Positions 1 to 8,433 are shown, counted from the first letter of the stretch. The stretch is 64,000 nucleotides of DNA from Flavobacterium sp. LPB0248 (GCF_013388355.1 NZ_CP058246.1:2914001-2978000), one strand, 5' to 3'. Made by a program: numbers and translations. Notes: generated by a model from the sequence alone, not told the origin.

Positions 1-92
1 TAGGTAAATGCTCATATTTACTTGACCTCTTTACTTATTCATCGTTCATTTTTGTTATTATATCATATTATTTTTACAAGAAATTTATGTAA
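1..92 (+). CDS. C-terminal end of a small membrane protein (paralogue of the genes at 341 and 739), cut by the window edge
   Basis: The frame starting at base 3 is open to a TAA at 90-92. It encodes about 29 residues beginning GKCSYLLDLFTYSSFIF and ending YYFYKKFM. This lines up with the C-termini of the two intact neighbours (LGKFSFMTEVYLF...YLFQEF and LGKFFFLTDVYLF...YLYREC): a GK pair, an aromatic and acidic stretch, then a last hydrophobic helix and a short charged tail. I read it as the end of another copy in the same tandem array. The similarity is short, so paralogy is likely but not certain. Function unknown. Confidence 0.5.
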   Translation, partial: GKCSYLLDLFTYSSFIFVIISYYFYKKFM

Positions 93-114
93 ATGGTTGG
101 TAGTTCATAAGATC

Positions 115-325
115 TTGAAAATCAGTAAATATATTTATTATTCGTCTTTTCTTCAAAGTAAGAAAGAGACGGCTTTTATTAGCATTAACCACTAAAAGTG
201 GTAATATTGGATTGCCTTGGTCTTTTGGATGGGAATTAGGTAGGTTTTTTACGAATACAGATTTTTATACTAATTGGTATAGAAATACTTGGCACCCTTA
301 TAGGTTTGAAACTTTAGGCTATTAA
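115..325 (+). pseudogene. Broken copy of the small membrane-protein family
   Basis: A TTG at 115 opens a frame reading KISKYIYYSSFLQSKKETAF. It matches the N-termini of the intact paralogues (MKFFKYIYYNVYLASAK and MKIYKYLYYSLYFKSSR) but hits TAA at 193-195 after about 25 residues. A second frame, open from 119 to TAA at 323-325, encodes SGNIGLPWSFGWELGRFF and ends RFETLGY, with no ATG start. Either a frameshift split one short gene, or recombination joined a paralogue N-terminus to an unrelated tail. The final codons (ETLGY and stop) lie in a spacer that is repeated after the next gene, so this stop coincides with a duplication boundary. Confidence 0.5.
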
Positions 326-340
326 TGTAAATAAACGAAA

Positions 341-706
341 ATGAAATTTTTTAAATATATTTATTACAATGTGTATTTAGCTAGTGCTAAATACAATGCT
401 TCTCCGGAAATACCTGTAATTAGCTATATATCTTTTGCTCAAACTAATAATATAATCAGTTTGATCTATGTATTTCTTTTTTTTACAAAATTGGTTAGAA
501 AATTTAATCTTCCAGTTATCTATTTAATTATTCAAATTATTTTATTTATTGTGAATTATTATTATTTCATAGTTTTTAAAAAGGGTGACGTAATTGTGAA
601 AAATGAAAAATATTCATTAGGTAAATTTTCTTTTATGACAGAAGTATATTTGTTTTTATCTGTGCTTTTAACAGGATTAACCGGGTATTTATTTCAAGAA
701 TTTTAA
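341..706 (+). CDS. Small membrane protein, possible immunity protein (tandem copy 1)
   Basis: A 121-aa protein with three likely membrane segments: around residues 38-50 (NIISLIYVFLFFTK), 60-75 (IYLIIQIILFIVNYYYF) and the C-terminus (VYLFLSVLLTGLTGYLF). It is clearly paralogous to the next gene over its whole length, sharing NASPEIPV, YISF.QTNNI, LFFTK, NYYYF and EKYSLGKF. I do not recognise a named family. The setting beside an Rhs core remnant at 1134, and the tandem duplication, are typical of immunity genes for polymorphic toxins; that role is inference. The ATG at 341 is chosen because the same upstream spacer precedes the ATG of the next copy. Strongly AT-rich. Confidence 0.8.
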   Translation: MKFFKYIYYNVYLASAKYNASPEIPVISYISFAQTNNIISLIYVFLFFTKLVRKFNLPVIYLIIQIILFIVNYYYFIVFKKGDVIVKNEKYSLGKFSFMTEVYLFLSVLLTGLTGYLFQEF

Positions 707-741
707 AAAACTTTCGGTTATTAACGTTCATAAACAAAATG
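707..741 (+). repeat. Duplicated spacer upstream of tandem gene copies (second copy of 308-343)
   Basis: The bases before the ATG at 739 nearly repeat those before the ATG at 341. Both contain AAACTTT, then GGYTATTAA, then an ATAAAC just before ATG. This marks the unit of tandem duplication as gene plus leader and supports both ATG starts. A shared regulatory role is possible but not shown. Confidence 0.7.
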
Positions 742-1104
742 AAAATTTATAAATATCTATATTATAGTTTGTACTTTAAAAGTTCAAGACATAATGCCTC
801 ACCAGAGATTCCAGTAGTGGGATATATTTCTTTTACACAGACAAATAACATTCTTAGTATAATAAATCTTTTTTTATTTTTTACAAAATGGGTTAAAAAT
901 TATAATCTTCCAGCTACATACTTAGTGATTGAAATAGTTCTTTTTATTATTAATTACTATTATTTCGTAAAATTAAAAAAGGGAGAATTGATCGCTCAAG
1001 ATGAAAAATATTCGCTAGGAAAATTTTTCTTTTTAACGGATGTCTATTTATTTTCGTCAGTTATAATAATGGCATTGACTTATTATTTATATAGAGAATG
1101 TTAA
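739..1104 (+). CDS. Small membrane protein, possible immunity protein (tandem copy 2)
   Basis: A 121-aa paralogue of the gene at 341, equal in length and collinear throughout, with 32 bases between them. Conserved landmarks are KYLYYSLYF at the N-terminus, NASPEIPV at about residue 20, NNILSIINLFLFFTKW (first hydrophobic segment), LVIEIVLFIINYYYF (second), EKYSLGKFFFL, and a C-terminal helix ending YLYREC. The two copies differ mainly in the membrane segments, as expected of diversifying immunity genes. No enzymatic motif is visible. A role in neutralising an Rhs-type toxin is inferred only from context. Confidence 0.8.
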   Translation: MKIYKYLYYSLYFKSSRHNASPEIPVVGYISFTQTNNILSIINLFLFFTKWVKNYNLPATYLVIEIVLFIINYYYFVKLKKGELIAQDEKYSLGKFFFLTDVYLFSSVIIMALTYYLYREC

Positions 1105-1133
1105 ATTATTTACATGCTTAGAAAAATATATTT

Positions 1134-1316
1134 GCTAGAGCTATGAGAAATTCTAAACTGCATCGTTTTTTACAGCCTGATAATAATATACAAGATCCTT
1201 TTAATACACAAAACTACAACCGTTACGAGTATGTGGTAATGTATCAAATGTGTTGGTTGTTATGTTTTAAAATTATAACTGTTGATTATCAGGTTTTTAA
1301 AGGGTTTTTTGGATAG
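1134..1316 (+). pseudogene. Remnant of an Rhs/YD-repeat core region
   Basis: The frame containing ATG 1143 reads NSKLHRFLQPDNNIQDPFN and then TQNYNRYEYV. This is very close to the conserved RHS-repeat-associated core of Bacteroidota Rhs proteins (typically ARMYNxxLxRFLxPDNxIQDPxNTQNYNRYGYVLNNP). The preceding codons give ARAMRNS in place of ARMYNS. After NRYEYV the similarity ends: the expected NNPLxYTDPSGE is missing and the frame runs into unrelated sequence to TAG at 1314-1316. No upstream YD repeats and no intact toxin domain are present. It is a decayed scrap of a polymorphic toxin gene, 30 bases after the paralogue array. Confidence 0.75.
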
Positions 1317-1394
1317 TAAGTAAGTAATAGGGAAAAGGCTAAGTTGGTTTTTTTATTATTTAATGTCTCAAATTGGGATAAAATGACTTTAAGT

Positions 1395-2060
1395 ATGAGT
1401 TCGTGTTTCAGATGTGTTGGTGAAATTATGTGTATGATAAAATATGGCAAAACAAAATCAGGCAATCAGAGATATATTTGCAAGCGATGTAAGAGAACTC
1501 GAGTCGAAAATTATGTTTACCAAGCCTATAAACCTGATACGAGCAAAAATATTATTCAATTAACAAAAGAAGGATTGGGAATTAGAAGTACTTCGCGAAT
1601 ATTAAAAATTTCGACCACTACATTATTAAAAAGAATTGTATTAATTGCTAAAAATATTTGTCAACCAATTATCTGCAAAGGAAAAAGCTATGAAGTCGAT
1701 GAAATTCGTACATATGTCAGACATAAACAAAATTTTATTTGGCTCGTATATGCTCTCGAGAAAGACTCGAAGAAAGTTGTAAGTTTTAATGTTGGAAAAC
1801 GAACTAATAAAACATTAAGCTTGGTTTTGGATACTTTAAAATTATCAGAAGCTAAAAAGGTATTTACAGATAAATTAAAAAATTATAAGTATTTAATTGA
1901 TTCAAAATCGCATTCTGTAAAACGTTTCGGTACAAACCATATCGAGAGACAGAATCTCACATTAAGAATTCATCTTAAAAGATTGAATCGAAGGACTATT
2001 TGTTTTAGCAAAAGTTTGATAATCTTAATTTCTGTTCTGAAAATTTATTTTTGGTCTTAA
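1395..2060 (+). CDS. IS1-family transposase (single-ORF type)
   Basis: A 221-aa protein organised as an in-frame fusion of IS1 InsA and InsB. The N-terminus has a zinc finger (CFRC then CKRC, with YGKTKSGNQRYIC between), followed by an HTH region (EGLGIRSTSRILKISTTTLLKRI). The DDE catalytic residues are visible as the D of YEVDE, the D of VFTDKLKNYKYL and the E of HIERQNLTLR; the C-terminus LKRLNRRTICFSKS is typical of the family. The frame is open from a TTG at 1344, but ATG 1395 sits just before the zinc finger and is preferred; ATG 1383 is an alternative. The gene looks intact. I found no convincing terminal inverted repeats or target duplication, so the element limits are undefined. Confidence 0.85.
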   Translation: MSSCFRCVGEIMCMIKYGKTKSGNQRYICKRCKRTRVENYVYQAYKPDTSKNIIQLTKEGLGIRSTSRILKISTTTLLKRIVLIAKNICQPIICKGKSYEVDEIRTYVRHKQNFIWLVYALEKDSKKVVSFNVGKRTNKTLSLVLDTLKLSEAKKVFTDKLKNYKYLIDSKSHSVKRFGTNHIERQNLTLRIHLKRLNRRTICFSKSLIILISVLKIYFWS

Positions 2061-2602
2061 AGCCAATCTTTTATTTCGAAAGATTTTATATTATTAGATG
2101 TAGAAAATTATCATTTGGGATATTAATCAAAAAAATGACGTGGCTTAATTCCTCGCTATACAAAATGAGTCTAACTCCTAGAGTATTTTTCTAGTAATTA
2201 CTGTATTCCATAAACATTTATCTTGCTTGAGGTAAGAAAAAACTTTAATTTTTATTGTATTTTGTTGTTTTTTTATAAATTTGAAAGATTTTACTTTCAA
2301 AAAATAATAATAATAATTTTGAAAATAAAGACGGGTGTTTATGAAGTTAATTTGAATGAAGTAACCCTCGCTCCCATACGAACCCTGACAGCGAGGATTT
2401 GTAATCCGTACTCGTATAGTGTATCAATAAAGTGAGAATAAATAAGATTTGATAATTGGAGTGTGGAAGGATTACAAATCAGAAACATCGGATTAAGCTT
2501 TTACTCTGAATCAAAAAATGAAAATATAAAGTCAGGAGAGGCTTACTCTTTGAATAAAGATGAAAAACAAAACAGAGAAATAGAAAATTTAAAAAAGAGG
2601 TT
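2061..2602. other. Gene-poor gap with remnants
   Basis: No convincing gene. The stretch holds the inverted-repeat element at 2366-2480. It also has a frame open from 2442 to TGA at 2604-2606 that overlaps the next start and ends NREIENLKKRL. That coiled-coil-like tail resembles the C-terminal ends of tail-fibre/endosialidase-chaperone proteins, so it may be a remnant of a second copy of the following gene. Very AT-rich. Confidence 0.45.
2366..2480. repeat. Compound inverted repeat (hairpin-forming)
   Basis: Two nested palindromic pairs. CCTCGCT (2366-2372) pairs with AGCGAGG (2390-2396). Immediately next, GATTTGTAATCC (2396-2407) pairs perfectly with GGATTACAAATC (2469-2480). The sequence is markedly more GC-rich than its surroundings. 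It looks like a small non-coding mobile repeat or an element end rather than a terminator, since no T-run follows. No coding sequence is present. Confidence 0.7.
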
Positions 2603-3535
2603 ATGAAAAAAAAGATATTGCTAGTTATACTTTTTAGTTTTGAGATTAATTTTGGGCAAAATATTTTTCCAACAAATGGGAACGTAGGTATTGGAACAAT
2701 TTCTCCAGCTAGTGGGTTAGAAATAAGAGGGTCATCGCAGGTTGGTTACGAAGTTGGGACATTAAAATTAAGAAGTGAAACTCTTAATCAATTCATGTAT
2801 TTTGGATATGATGATCAGTATTCTGCTGGGTATATTCAAAGTGTAAAACCAGGAACTGCTCAGCAGAATATATTACTTGCTCCTTGGGGTGGCAATATTG
2901 GAGTAGGAACTGTAAATCCCGAAACTTTATTGAATGTAAGTGTTGGTTCGGGAGGTGTAAATGGTACTGCGGGGATTAGGGTTGGAGGATTGTACAATTA
3001 TTCGAGCTTAGAGTTTGGAATAGATGGAGATTATGACGGAATGATTAGAAGTTATGGGAATAATATAAATTACTACGCAGGGCATTGGAAATCTAAAGGT
3101 ATTTCCGCATCAGAAGATCATAGTCATAATTGGTATACTTCAAAGAAGGGTTCGTCTGATTGGTCTTCAATAAAAATGACATTGAATGAAAATGGAAATT
3201 TGGGTGTTGGAATTATAAATCCTTCTAATAAATTAGATGTAAACGGAACAATCCATTCACAGGAAGTAAAAGTAGATATGAACAACTGGTCAGATTTTGT
3301 TTTTAAAAAAGGATACAATTTACCAACACTAGAACAGGTAGAGAGACATATTGTTGAAAAAGGACATTTAGAAAATATTCCAAATGAAGAAGAAGTTTTG
3401 AAGAACGGAATTAGTTTGGGTGAAATGAATGCAAAACTATTGCAAAAAATCGAAGAAATGACATTATATATCATTGAGCAAAACAAGCAAATTATAGACT
3501 TAAATAAGAGATTGGAAAAAGTTGAGTTAAAGTAA
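2603..3535 (+). CDS. Secreted tail-fibre-like protein with C-terminal coiled coil
   Basis: A 310-aa protein with a signal peptide (MKKKILLVILFSFEINFGQ). NVGIGTISPASGLEIRG and two later variants (NIGVGTVNPETLLNV, NLGVGIINPSNKLDV) are the GIGT-xP repeats of Bacteroidota surface and tail-fibre proteins. The C-terminus (about residues 230-310: NWSDFVF...YNLPTLEQVERHI, GHLENIPNEEEV, GISLGEMNAKLLQKIEEMTLYIIEQNKQI) is the conserved coiled-coil ending of this family, thought to assist trimer assembly. No T9SS sorting domain is seen. Likely a secreted or surface fibre; substrate unknown. It stands alone, with a strong terminator after it. Confidence 0.8.
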   Translation: MKKKILLVILFSFEINFGQNIFPTNGNVGIGTISPASGLEIRGSSQVGYEVGTLKLRSETLNQFMYFGYDDQYSAGYIQSVKPGTAQQNILLAPWGGNIGVGTVNPETLLNVSVGSGGVNGTAGIRVGGLYNYSSLEFGIDGDYDGMIRSYGNNINYYAGHWKSKGISASEDHSHNWYTSKKGSSDWSSIKMTLNENGNLGVGIINPSNKLDVNGTIHSQEVKVDMNNWSDFVFKKGYNLPTLEQVERHIVEKGHLENIPNEEEVLKNGISLGEMNAKLLQKIEEMTLYIIEQNKQIIDLNKRLEKVELK

Positions 3536-3554
3536 TAGAAATAACAAACATGTT

Positions 3555-3587
3555 AAAAAAGCGAGATTTAGGTCTCGCTTTTTTTTA
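3555..3587 (+). terminator. Rho-independent terminator after the tail-fibre-like gene
   Basis: GCGAGA (3561-3566) pairs with TCTCGC (3573-3578), flanked by A-runs and a run of eight or more T. It lies 20 bases after the stop codon. Confidence 0.85.
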
Positions 3588-3837
3588 TTGTCAAAAATTT
3601 TTTTGAGCCTATGTATTTTTATGAATTTTTCATTTTTTTGATGAAAATTTATATGTATGCATAGTATATTGATTTTTCTTTAGGTTTTATTTGTTTTTAT
3701 TTTAATAAAACGAATTAGTAAATAGTTAAAATATTGTATAAAATCATGATAAATATCAATTTTATTTAACATTTTTTTATGCATATTAAAATATTTGTGT
3801 ATTTTGGCTATATATACTAACAAAAAAACTAACCCTA
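3588..3837. other. AT-rich leader before the TonB-dependent receptor
   Basis: No gene. It contains a weak inverted repeat around 3620-3650 (TGAATTTTTCA ... TGATGAAAATTTA) and, close to the start codon, a TATTTTGG that only approximates the TAnnTTTG -7 element. The promoter of the receptor gene probably lies here but cannot be fixed. Confidence 0.4.
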
Positions 3838-6675
3838 ATGAGAGTCTACTTGCTAATTATGTTGTTATTCAGCGGAATATCTTTTGCGCAGAATACAATT
3901 ACAGGTTCGGTTACAGATAGTAACAAGCAATCTGTTCCTGGTGCCAATGTTGTTGTTGTAGGAGAAAACACTGGTGCTTCTACCGATTTTGACGGATCGT
4001 TTAAATTGACTACTAATGCTAAGTTGCCTTTTTCTATAAAGGTTTCTGCAGTAGGATTTGAATCTAAAACGGTAAGTGTAACAACGGCAAATCAAAAAAT
4101 AAATGTGATTTTAAAAGGTGAAGAAACAAAACTAGATGAGATTGTAGTTTCGGCATCAAGAACGCCTGAAAGAGTTTTAGAATCTCCGGTGACTATTGAA
4201 AGAATGGGGGTTCAGGAAATTAGAAAAACGGCTTCTCCTTCTTTTTACGATGGTTTGGAAAACATGAAGGAGGTGCAGATGAATACGAGTAGTATGTCGT
4301 TCAAGTCGATCAACACCAGAGGGTTCGCTACCGTTGCAAATACTCGTTTTATGCAGTTGGTAGATGGAATGGATAATGCTTCTCCATTATTGAATTTTGT
4401 TTTAGGAAACATGATTGGGGTTTCAGAAATCGATGTTCAAAGTGTGGAATTACTTCCAGGAGCATCGTCTGCATTGTACGGGGCTAATGCTTTTAACGGA
4501 ATTTTATTTATGACTAGTAAAAGTCCGTTTACAAATCAAGGTATTTCGACTTACTTTAAATATGGTGCAACTTCGCAAGAAGCGGCGGGTACAAATAGTT
4601 TTTATGATTTTGGTATTCGATTCGCTCATGCATTTAATAAATATTTTGCGGCCAAAGCAAACTTTACTTATATGCAGGCTACAGATTGGTATGCTACAAA
4701 TTATGATGATAAAACAAGAGCGGGTATTGATAGAGCAAATCCAAGTTATGACGGTATAAACGTTTATGGAGATGAGGCTGCTACAAATATTAAAGGTGTT
4801 GGTCAGAAATTGGAAGCAATGGGGTTGATTCCGGTGGGGGCGTCTAATCTTTTGCCGAATTCTATGGTTAGTAGAACAGGATATAATGAAATTGATTTGA
4901 CAGATAATAAAGCGGCAAACAAAAAGATCGACTTCTCTTTGCATGCAAGACCTTTTGGAGATGAAAGATTGGAAATTATCTGGCAAAGTAAATTTGGTAC
5001 TGGAAATGCGGTTTATCAAGGGGCAAACAGGTACTACTTAAATGACTTTTTTATGCAACAGCATAAGTTAGAATTTAAAGGAAAAAACTTTTTCGTAAGA
5101 GGATATATGACTGGTGAAGATGGAGGGCATTCTTATGATATGATTTTTACAGGTATCAACGTAAATAGAAAATGGAAAGATGATAATACTTGGTTTGGTC
5201 AATACGCAGGAGCATTTATTCAGGGGACTTTAGCTGGTATGACACCAGAACAGGCTCACGCAGCTGCAAGATCTACTGCTGATACAGGTCGTTTTTTACC
5301 TGGTACACCAGAGTTTAAAAATGCGTTTAATCAGGTTATTAGTGATCCAGACGTTTTAACTGGATCAAGATTAGTTGATAATTCGAAAATGTATCACTCA
5401 GATGCAAATTATAATTTCAGAGACATAATAAAATTTGCCGAAATTCAAGTTGGTGGTTCTTTTAGAGCGTATGAATTAAATTCTCATGGAAGAATCTATA
5501 CCGATGCTAATAGTCAGATAAATTATAATGAATATGGTGCGTATGCACAATTGATGAAGAAATTTTTAGATGACAGATTGAAGTTCACGGGATCTCTTCG
5601 TTATGATAAGTCTAAAAATTTCAATGGTAATTATTCTCCACGTTTGTCTCTTGTGTATTCAGCTGGAGAAAAAAGAAATCACAATTTTAGAGGGTCTTTC
5701 CAGACAGGTTTTAGAAACCCTACAACTCAGGATCAATATATAGGATTTAATATTGGAAATGCAGTATTGCTTGGTTCTGCTCCTGATAACTTAACAAGAT
5801 TTAATGAAACTTTTAATCTTAGTGCAGAAGGTCAGTCATATACAGGAAGTCCGACAAAAGTTATGAATGGTAACGATGCTTATGGAAACTCTTATGTAGC
5901 AAGTTCGGTAAATGCATTTTCTGCAATGGCGGGAACAGACCCAGTTGCAGCGGCGGCGTTGTTGAAAAAATCGAGAGCAAATTATGTGAAGCCTGAAGAA
6001 GTGAAAGCTTTTGAATTAGGATATCGCTCTGTTTTTGAAGGTACATCAATAGATATTAATGGTTACTATAATATTTACAACAATTTTATTGGGAATTTGA
6101 ATGTAGTTTCTACTTTTTATGGAACGGCTCAGGATAGTCCTAATTTGCCAGTGCCTGGTAATCCTGTTACTGATGCTGGTGCGCAATCTATACGTGCTCT
6201 TCAAAACGGAGAGTATAGAGCGTATCAATTGTATACAAATTCAGATGTAGAAATACATTCATTAGGTTTTGGAGTTGGACTTTCTAGAAAAATAATTGCG
6301 GATTTTGAACTAGGAGTAAATTACAATTATGCTCAGTTTGATTTTGATCAAGCAAAAGATCCAAGTTTTGAGGCTGGATTTAATACTCCAAAACATAGAG
6401 TTAAAATGTCAATTGGAAATGAAAAACTATTTAAAAACTTTGGCTTTAATGTTAGTGGAAGATGGAATAGTGAATATTTATGGCAGGCTGGTTTTGCTGA
6501 TGGTATAATTAAATCTGCGACTGTAATTGATGCTCAGATTAATTATGGAATTCCAAAATTGAAATCGGTAGTAAAATTAGGTGCGGCTAATATTGGCGGT
6601 AAAGAATACTATCAAGTAATTGGAGCTGGATTGATCGGACAGCAGTATTTTGCTTCTTGGACTATTAATCCGTAA
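3838..6675 (+). CDS. TonB-dependent outer-membrane receptor with carboxypeptidase-like N-terminal domain
   Basis: A 945-aa outer-membrane protein. It has a signal peptide (MRVYLLIMLLFSGISFAQ), then a carboxypeptidase-regulatory-like domain at about 20-100 (GSVTDSNKQSVPGANVVV, STDFDGSFKL). A plug domain follows at about 110-230 (LDEIVVSASRTPERVLESP, VQSVELLPGASSALYGANAF), then a long beta-barrel. It lacks the SusC-specific VVGYG/SDIESISVLKD signature and has no SusD partner; the next gene, 85 bases on, is a lipoprotein with an SGNH hydrolase fold. The pair probably imports a product or ligand processed by that enzyme at the cell surface. The substrate cannot be read from the sequence. Confidence 0.9.
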   Translation: MRVYLLIMLLFSGISFAQNTITGSVTDSNKQSVPGANVVVVGENTGASTDFDGSFKLTTNAKLPFSIKVSAVGFESKTVSVTTANQKINVILKGEETKLDEIVVSASRTPERVLESPVTIERMGVQEIRKTASPSFYDGLENMKEVQMNTSSMSFKSINTRGFATVANTRFMQLVDGMDNASPLLNFVLGNMIGVSEIDVQSVELLPGASSALYGANAFNGILFMTSKSPFTNQGISTYFKYGATSQEAAGTNSFYDFGIRFAHAFNKYFAAKANFTYMQATDWYATNYDDKTRAGIDRANPSYDGINVYGDEAATNIKGVGQKLEAMGLIPVGASNLLPNSMVSRTGYNEIDLTDNKAANKKIDFSLHARPFGDERLEIIWQSKFGTGNAVYQGANRYYLNDFFMQQHKLEFKGKNFFVRGYMTGEDGGHSYDMIFTGINVNRKWKDDNTWFGQYAGAFIQGTLAGMTPEQAHAAARSTADTGRFLPGTPEFKNAFNQVISDPDVLTGSRLVDNSKMYHSDANYNFRDIIKFAEIQVGGSFRAYELNSHGRIYTDANSQINYNEYGAYAQLMKKFLDDRLKFTGSLRYDKSKNFNGNYSPRLSLVYSAGEKRNHNFRGSFQTGFRNPTTQDQYIGFNIGNAVLLGSAPDNLTRFNETFNLSAEGQSYTGSPTKVMNGNDAYGNSYVASSVNAFSAMAGTDPVAAAALLKKSRANYVKPEEVKAFELGYRSVFEGTSIDINGYYNIYNNFIGNLNVVSTFYGTAQDSPNLPVPGNPVTDAGAQSIRALQNGEYRAYQLYTNSDVEIHSLGFGVGLSRKIIADFELGVNYNYAQFDFDQAKDPSFEAGFNTPKHRVKMSIGNEKLFKNFGFNVSGRWNSEYLWQAGFADGIIKSATVIDAQINYGIPKLKSVVKLGAANIGGKEYYQVIGAGLIGQQYFASWTINP

Positions 6676-6760
6676 TTGATTGTTAACTCTTAGTCAAATT
6701 CATTATTTATGTTTCTGAATGCTAAGTTTGGGAGCAGGTAATTATAAAAAAATATAAATT

Positions 6761-8287
6761 ATGGTACAAAAATTCAAGTGGCTTTTATTGGTTTCGTTAA
6801 CCTTTATGGCTTGTAATAGTGATGATGATGTGGCTCCGGTGGTAGAGTCGTCTGATGGTAAGGCTTTGACTGCTGGAAGTGCTGATTTTTCTAAATATGT
6901 TGCTTTAGGAGATTCTTTTGCTGCAGGATTTAGTGATAATGCTTTGTTTGTTAAAGGTCAAGAAGGGGCTTATCCAAATATTTTGGCGCAGCAATTCGCT
7001 TTAGTAGGAGGAGGAGAGTTTAAAACACCTTTTGCAAATGATAATATTGGAGGGCTTTTGTTGGGAGGAAATGTTATTGCTGGGCCACGCTTATATTTTA
7101 ATAACACTCCAATTCCTGTGGATGGTAAGCCAACGACTGAGGTGACAGCACATTTGTCAGGTACTTTTAATAATTTAGGAGTTCCTGGAGCAAAAAGTTT
7201 TCATTTGTTAGCTCCAGGTTATGGTAATGCAGCGGGAGTTGTGACAGGAACAGCAAATCCTTATTTTGCTCGTTTTTCATCTAGTGCTACAACAACAGTT
7301 TTGGCGGATGCTTTAAGCCAGAATCCTACTTTTTTCTCTTTGTGGATTGGAGGTAATGATGAATTAGGGTATGCAACTGCTGGTGGAGATCCAGCGGTAA
7401 ATCCACTGACGCCACCTGCGACTTTTGAAGCTGCTTATAAAGGTTTGGTTGCTCAATTGGTTGCTGGCGGCAGAAAAGGAGTTATTGCGAATCTTCCTAA
7501 TATTACAACCCTTCCTCATTTTCATGTGATAGCATATAATCAGTTAACTCAAGCTAATTTAAGTTCTAATGGAGTTAGTTTGGTTAATACTTTAAATGCT
7601 CAACTTTATGGACCTTTGAGTAATGCTCTTGCTTTTCTGGGGCAGGGAAGCAGGATTAAACTTTTGTCTACAACAGGAAATAATCCTCTGTTGATTGTAG
7701 ATGAAACTTTACCAGACCTTTCGGCAAATTTAAAAGCTGTTTTGATGGGAGGTGGATTAGATGCTACTACTGCTACAGTAATGGGGCAAATTTTTGGACG
7801 AGCTAGACAAGCGCTTCCGACGGACTTAATTGTTTTAGGAGCTTCTTCTAGAATTGGGCAAGTTCCAACTGTAGCTGCTGACGGAATTGCTTCGCCTTCA
7901 CCTACATTATCACAATTAGGAGTTACTTTTCCTTTGCCTGACAGATATGTTTTATTGCCATCTGAAGTGGCAGAGATTGAAGCGGCTACTACTGCTTATA
8001 ATTTAGTGATCAATGCTGCGGCTGAAGCAAATGGTCTGGCAATTGTTGATGCTAAAAAAATTATGGACGATTTAAACACTTCGAGTGGTATTACTATGAA
8101 TAACTTTACGTTGAAAGCAACATTTGTTACAGGTGGTATGTTTTCTCTAGATGGAGTTCATCCTTCTCCAAGAGGTTATGCTTTTATTGCCAATAAATTT
8201 ATTCAGGCTATTAATGCTAAATATGGTTCAAATTTAAAAGGGGTAGATATTGGTAGTTATCAGGTGTTATTTTCAAAACAATTATAA
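6761..8287 (+). CDS. SGNH/GDSL-family hydrolase lipoprotein
   Basis: A 508-aa lipoprotein: MVQKFKWLLLVSLTFMAC gives a lipobox, followed by NSDDD. Acidic residues straight after the Cys are the usual Bacteroidota signal for export to the cell surface. SGNH blocks are clear: FSKYVALGDSFAAG (nucleophile Ser in block I), WIGGNDELG (block III Asn) and DGVHPSPRGYAFIAN near the C-terminus (Asp and His of block V). At 508 residues it is longer than simple GDSL esterases, with an insertion between blocks III and V. It probably hydrolyses an ester (lipid or acylated glycan) at the surface and is co-expressed with the receptor at 3838. A strong hairpin terminator follows. Confidence 0.85.
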   Translation: MVQKFKWLLLVSLTFMACNSDDDVAPVVESSDGKALTAGSADFSKYVALGDSFAAGFSDNALFVKGQEGAYPNILAQQFALVGGGEFKTPFANDNIGGLLLGGNVIAGPRLYFNNTPIPVDGKPTTEVTAHLSGTFNNLGVPGAKSFHLLAPGYGNAAGVVTGTANPYFARFSSSATTTVLADALSQNPTFFSLWIGGNDELGYATAGGDPAVNPLTPPATFEAAYKGLVAQLVAGGRKGVIANLPNITTLPHFHVIAYNQLTQANLSSNGVSLVNTLNAQLYGPLSNALAFLGQGSRIKLLSTTGNNPLLIVDETLPDLSANLKAVLMGGGLDATTATVMGQIFGRARQALPTDLIVLGASSRIGQVPTVAADGIASPSPTLSQLGVTFPLPDRYVLLPSEVAEIEAATTAYNLVINAAAEANGLAIVDAKKIMDDLNTSSGITMNNFTLKATFVTGGMFSLDGVHPSPRGYAFIANKFIQAINAKYGSNLKGVDIGSYQVLFSKQL

Positions 8288-8310
8288 TTAAGTAATTGTT
8301 TATAACTTCA

Positions 8311-8347
8311 AAAAACCGCTCATTTTTAATAATGAAGCGGTTTTTTT
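8311..8347 (+). terminator. Rho-independent terminator after the SGNH lipoprotein gene
   Basis: ACCGCT (8315-8320) and AGCGGT form the base of a hairpin whose arms also pair CATT with AATG. It is flanked by an A-run and a T-run. Confidence 0.8.
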
Positions 8348-8433
8348 CTTTTATAAAAAAAATGCTGTTTTTGTTGTTTTTTGGGTAAGTTTTATGAATC
8401 AAACAAAATGATGCTATTTTTTATGAAAAAAAA

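Noticed and set aside
1330..2070. Terminal inverted repeats and target duplication for the IS1-family element
   Set aside because: GGCT at 1337-1340 and AGCC at 2061-2064 match for only four bases and the flanks show no direct repeat, so the element ends cannot be claimed.
2223..2435. 70-codon frame in the gap before the tail-fibre-like gene
   Set aside because: It runs through AT-rich DNA into the inverted repeat; its C-terminal part is just translated repeat sequence.
4504..5019. 171-codon minus-strand frame inside the TonB receptor gene
   Set aside because: It is antisense to a clearly conserved gene, with composition explained by the opposite strand's codon use.
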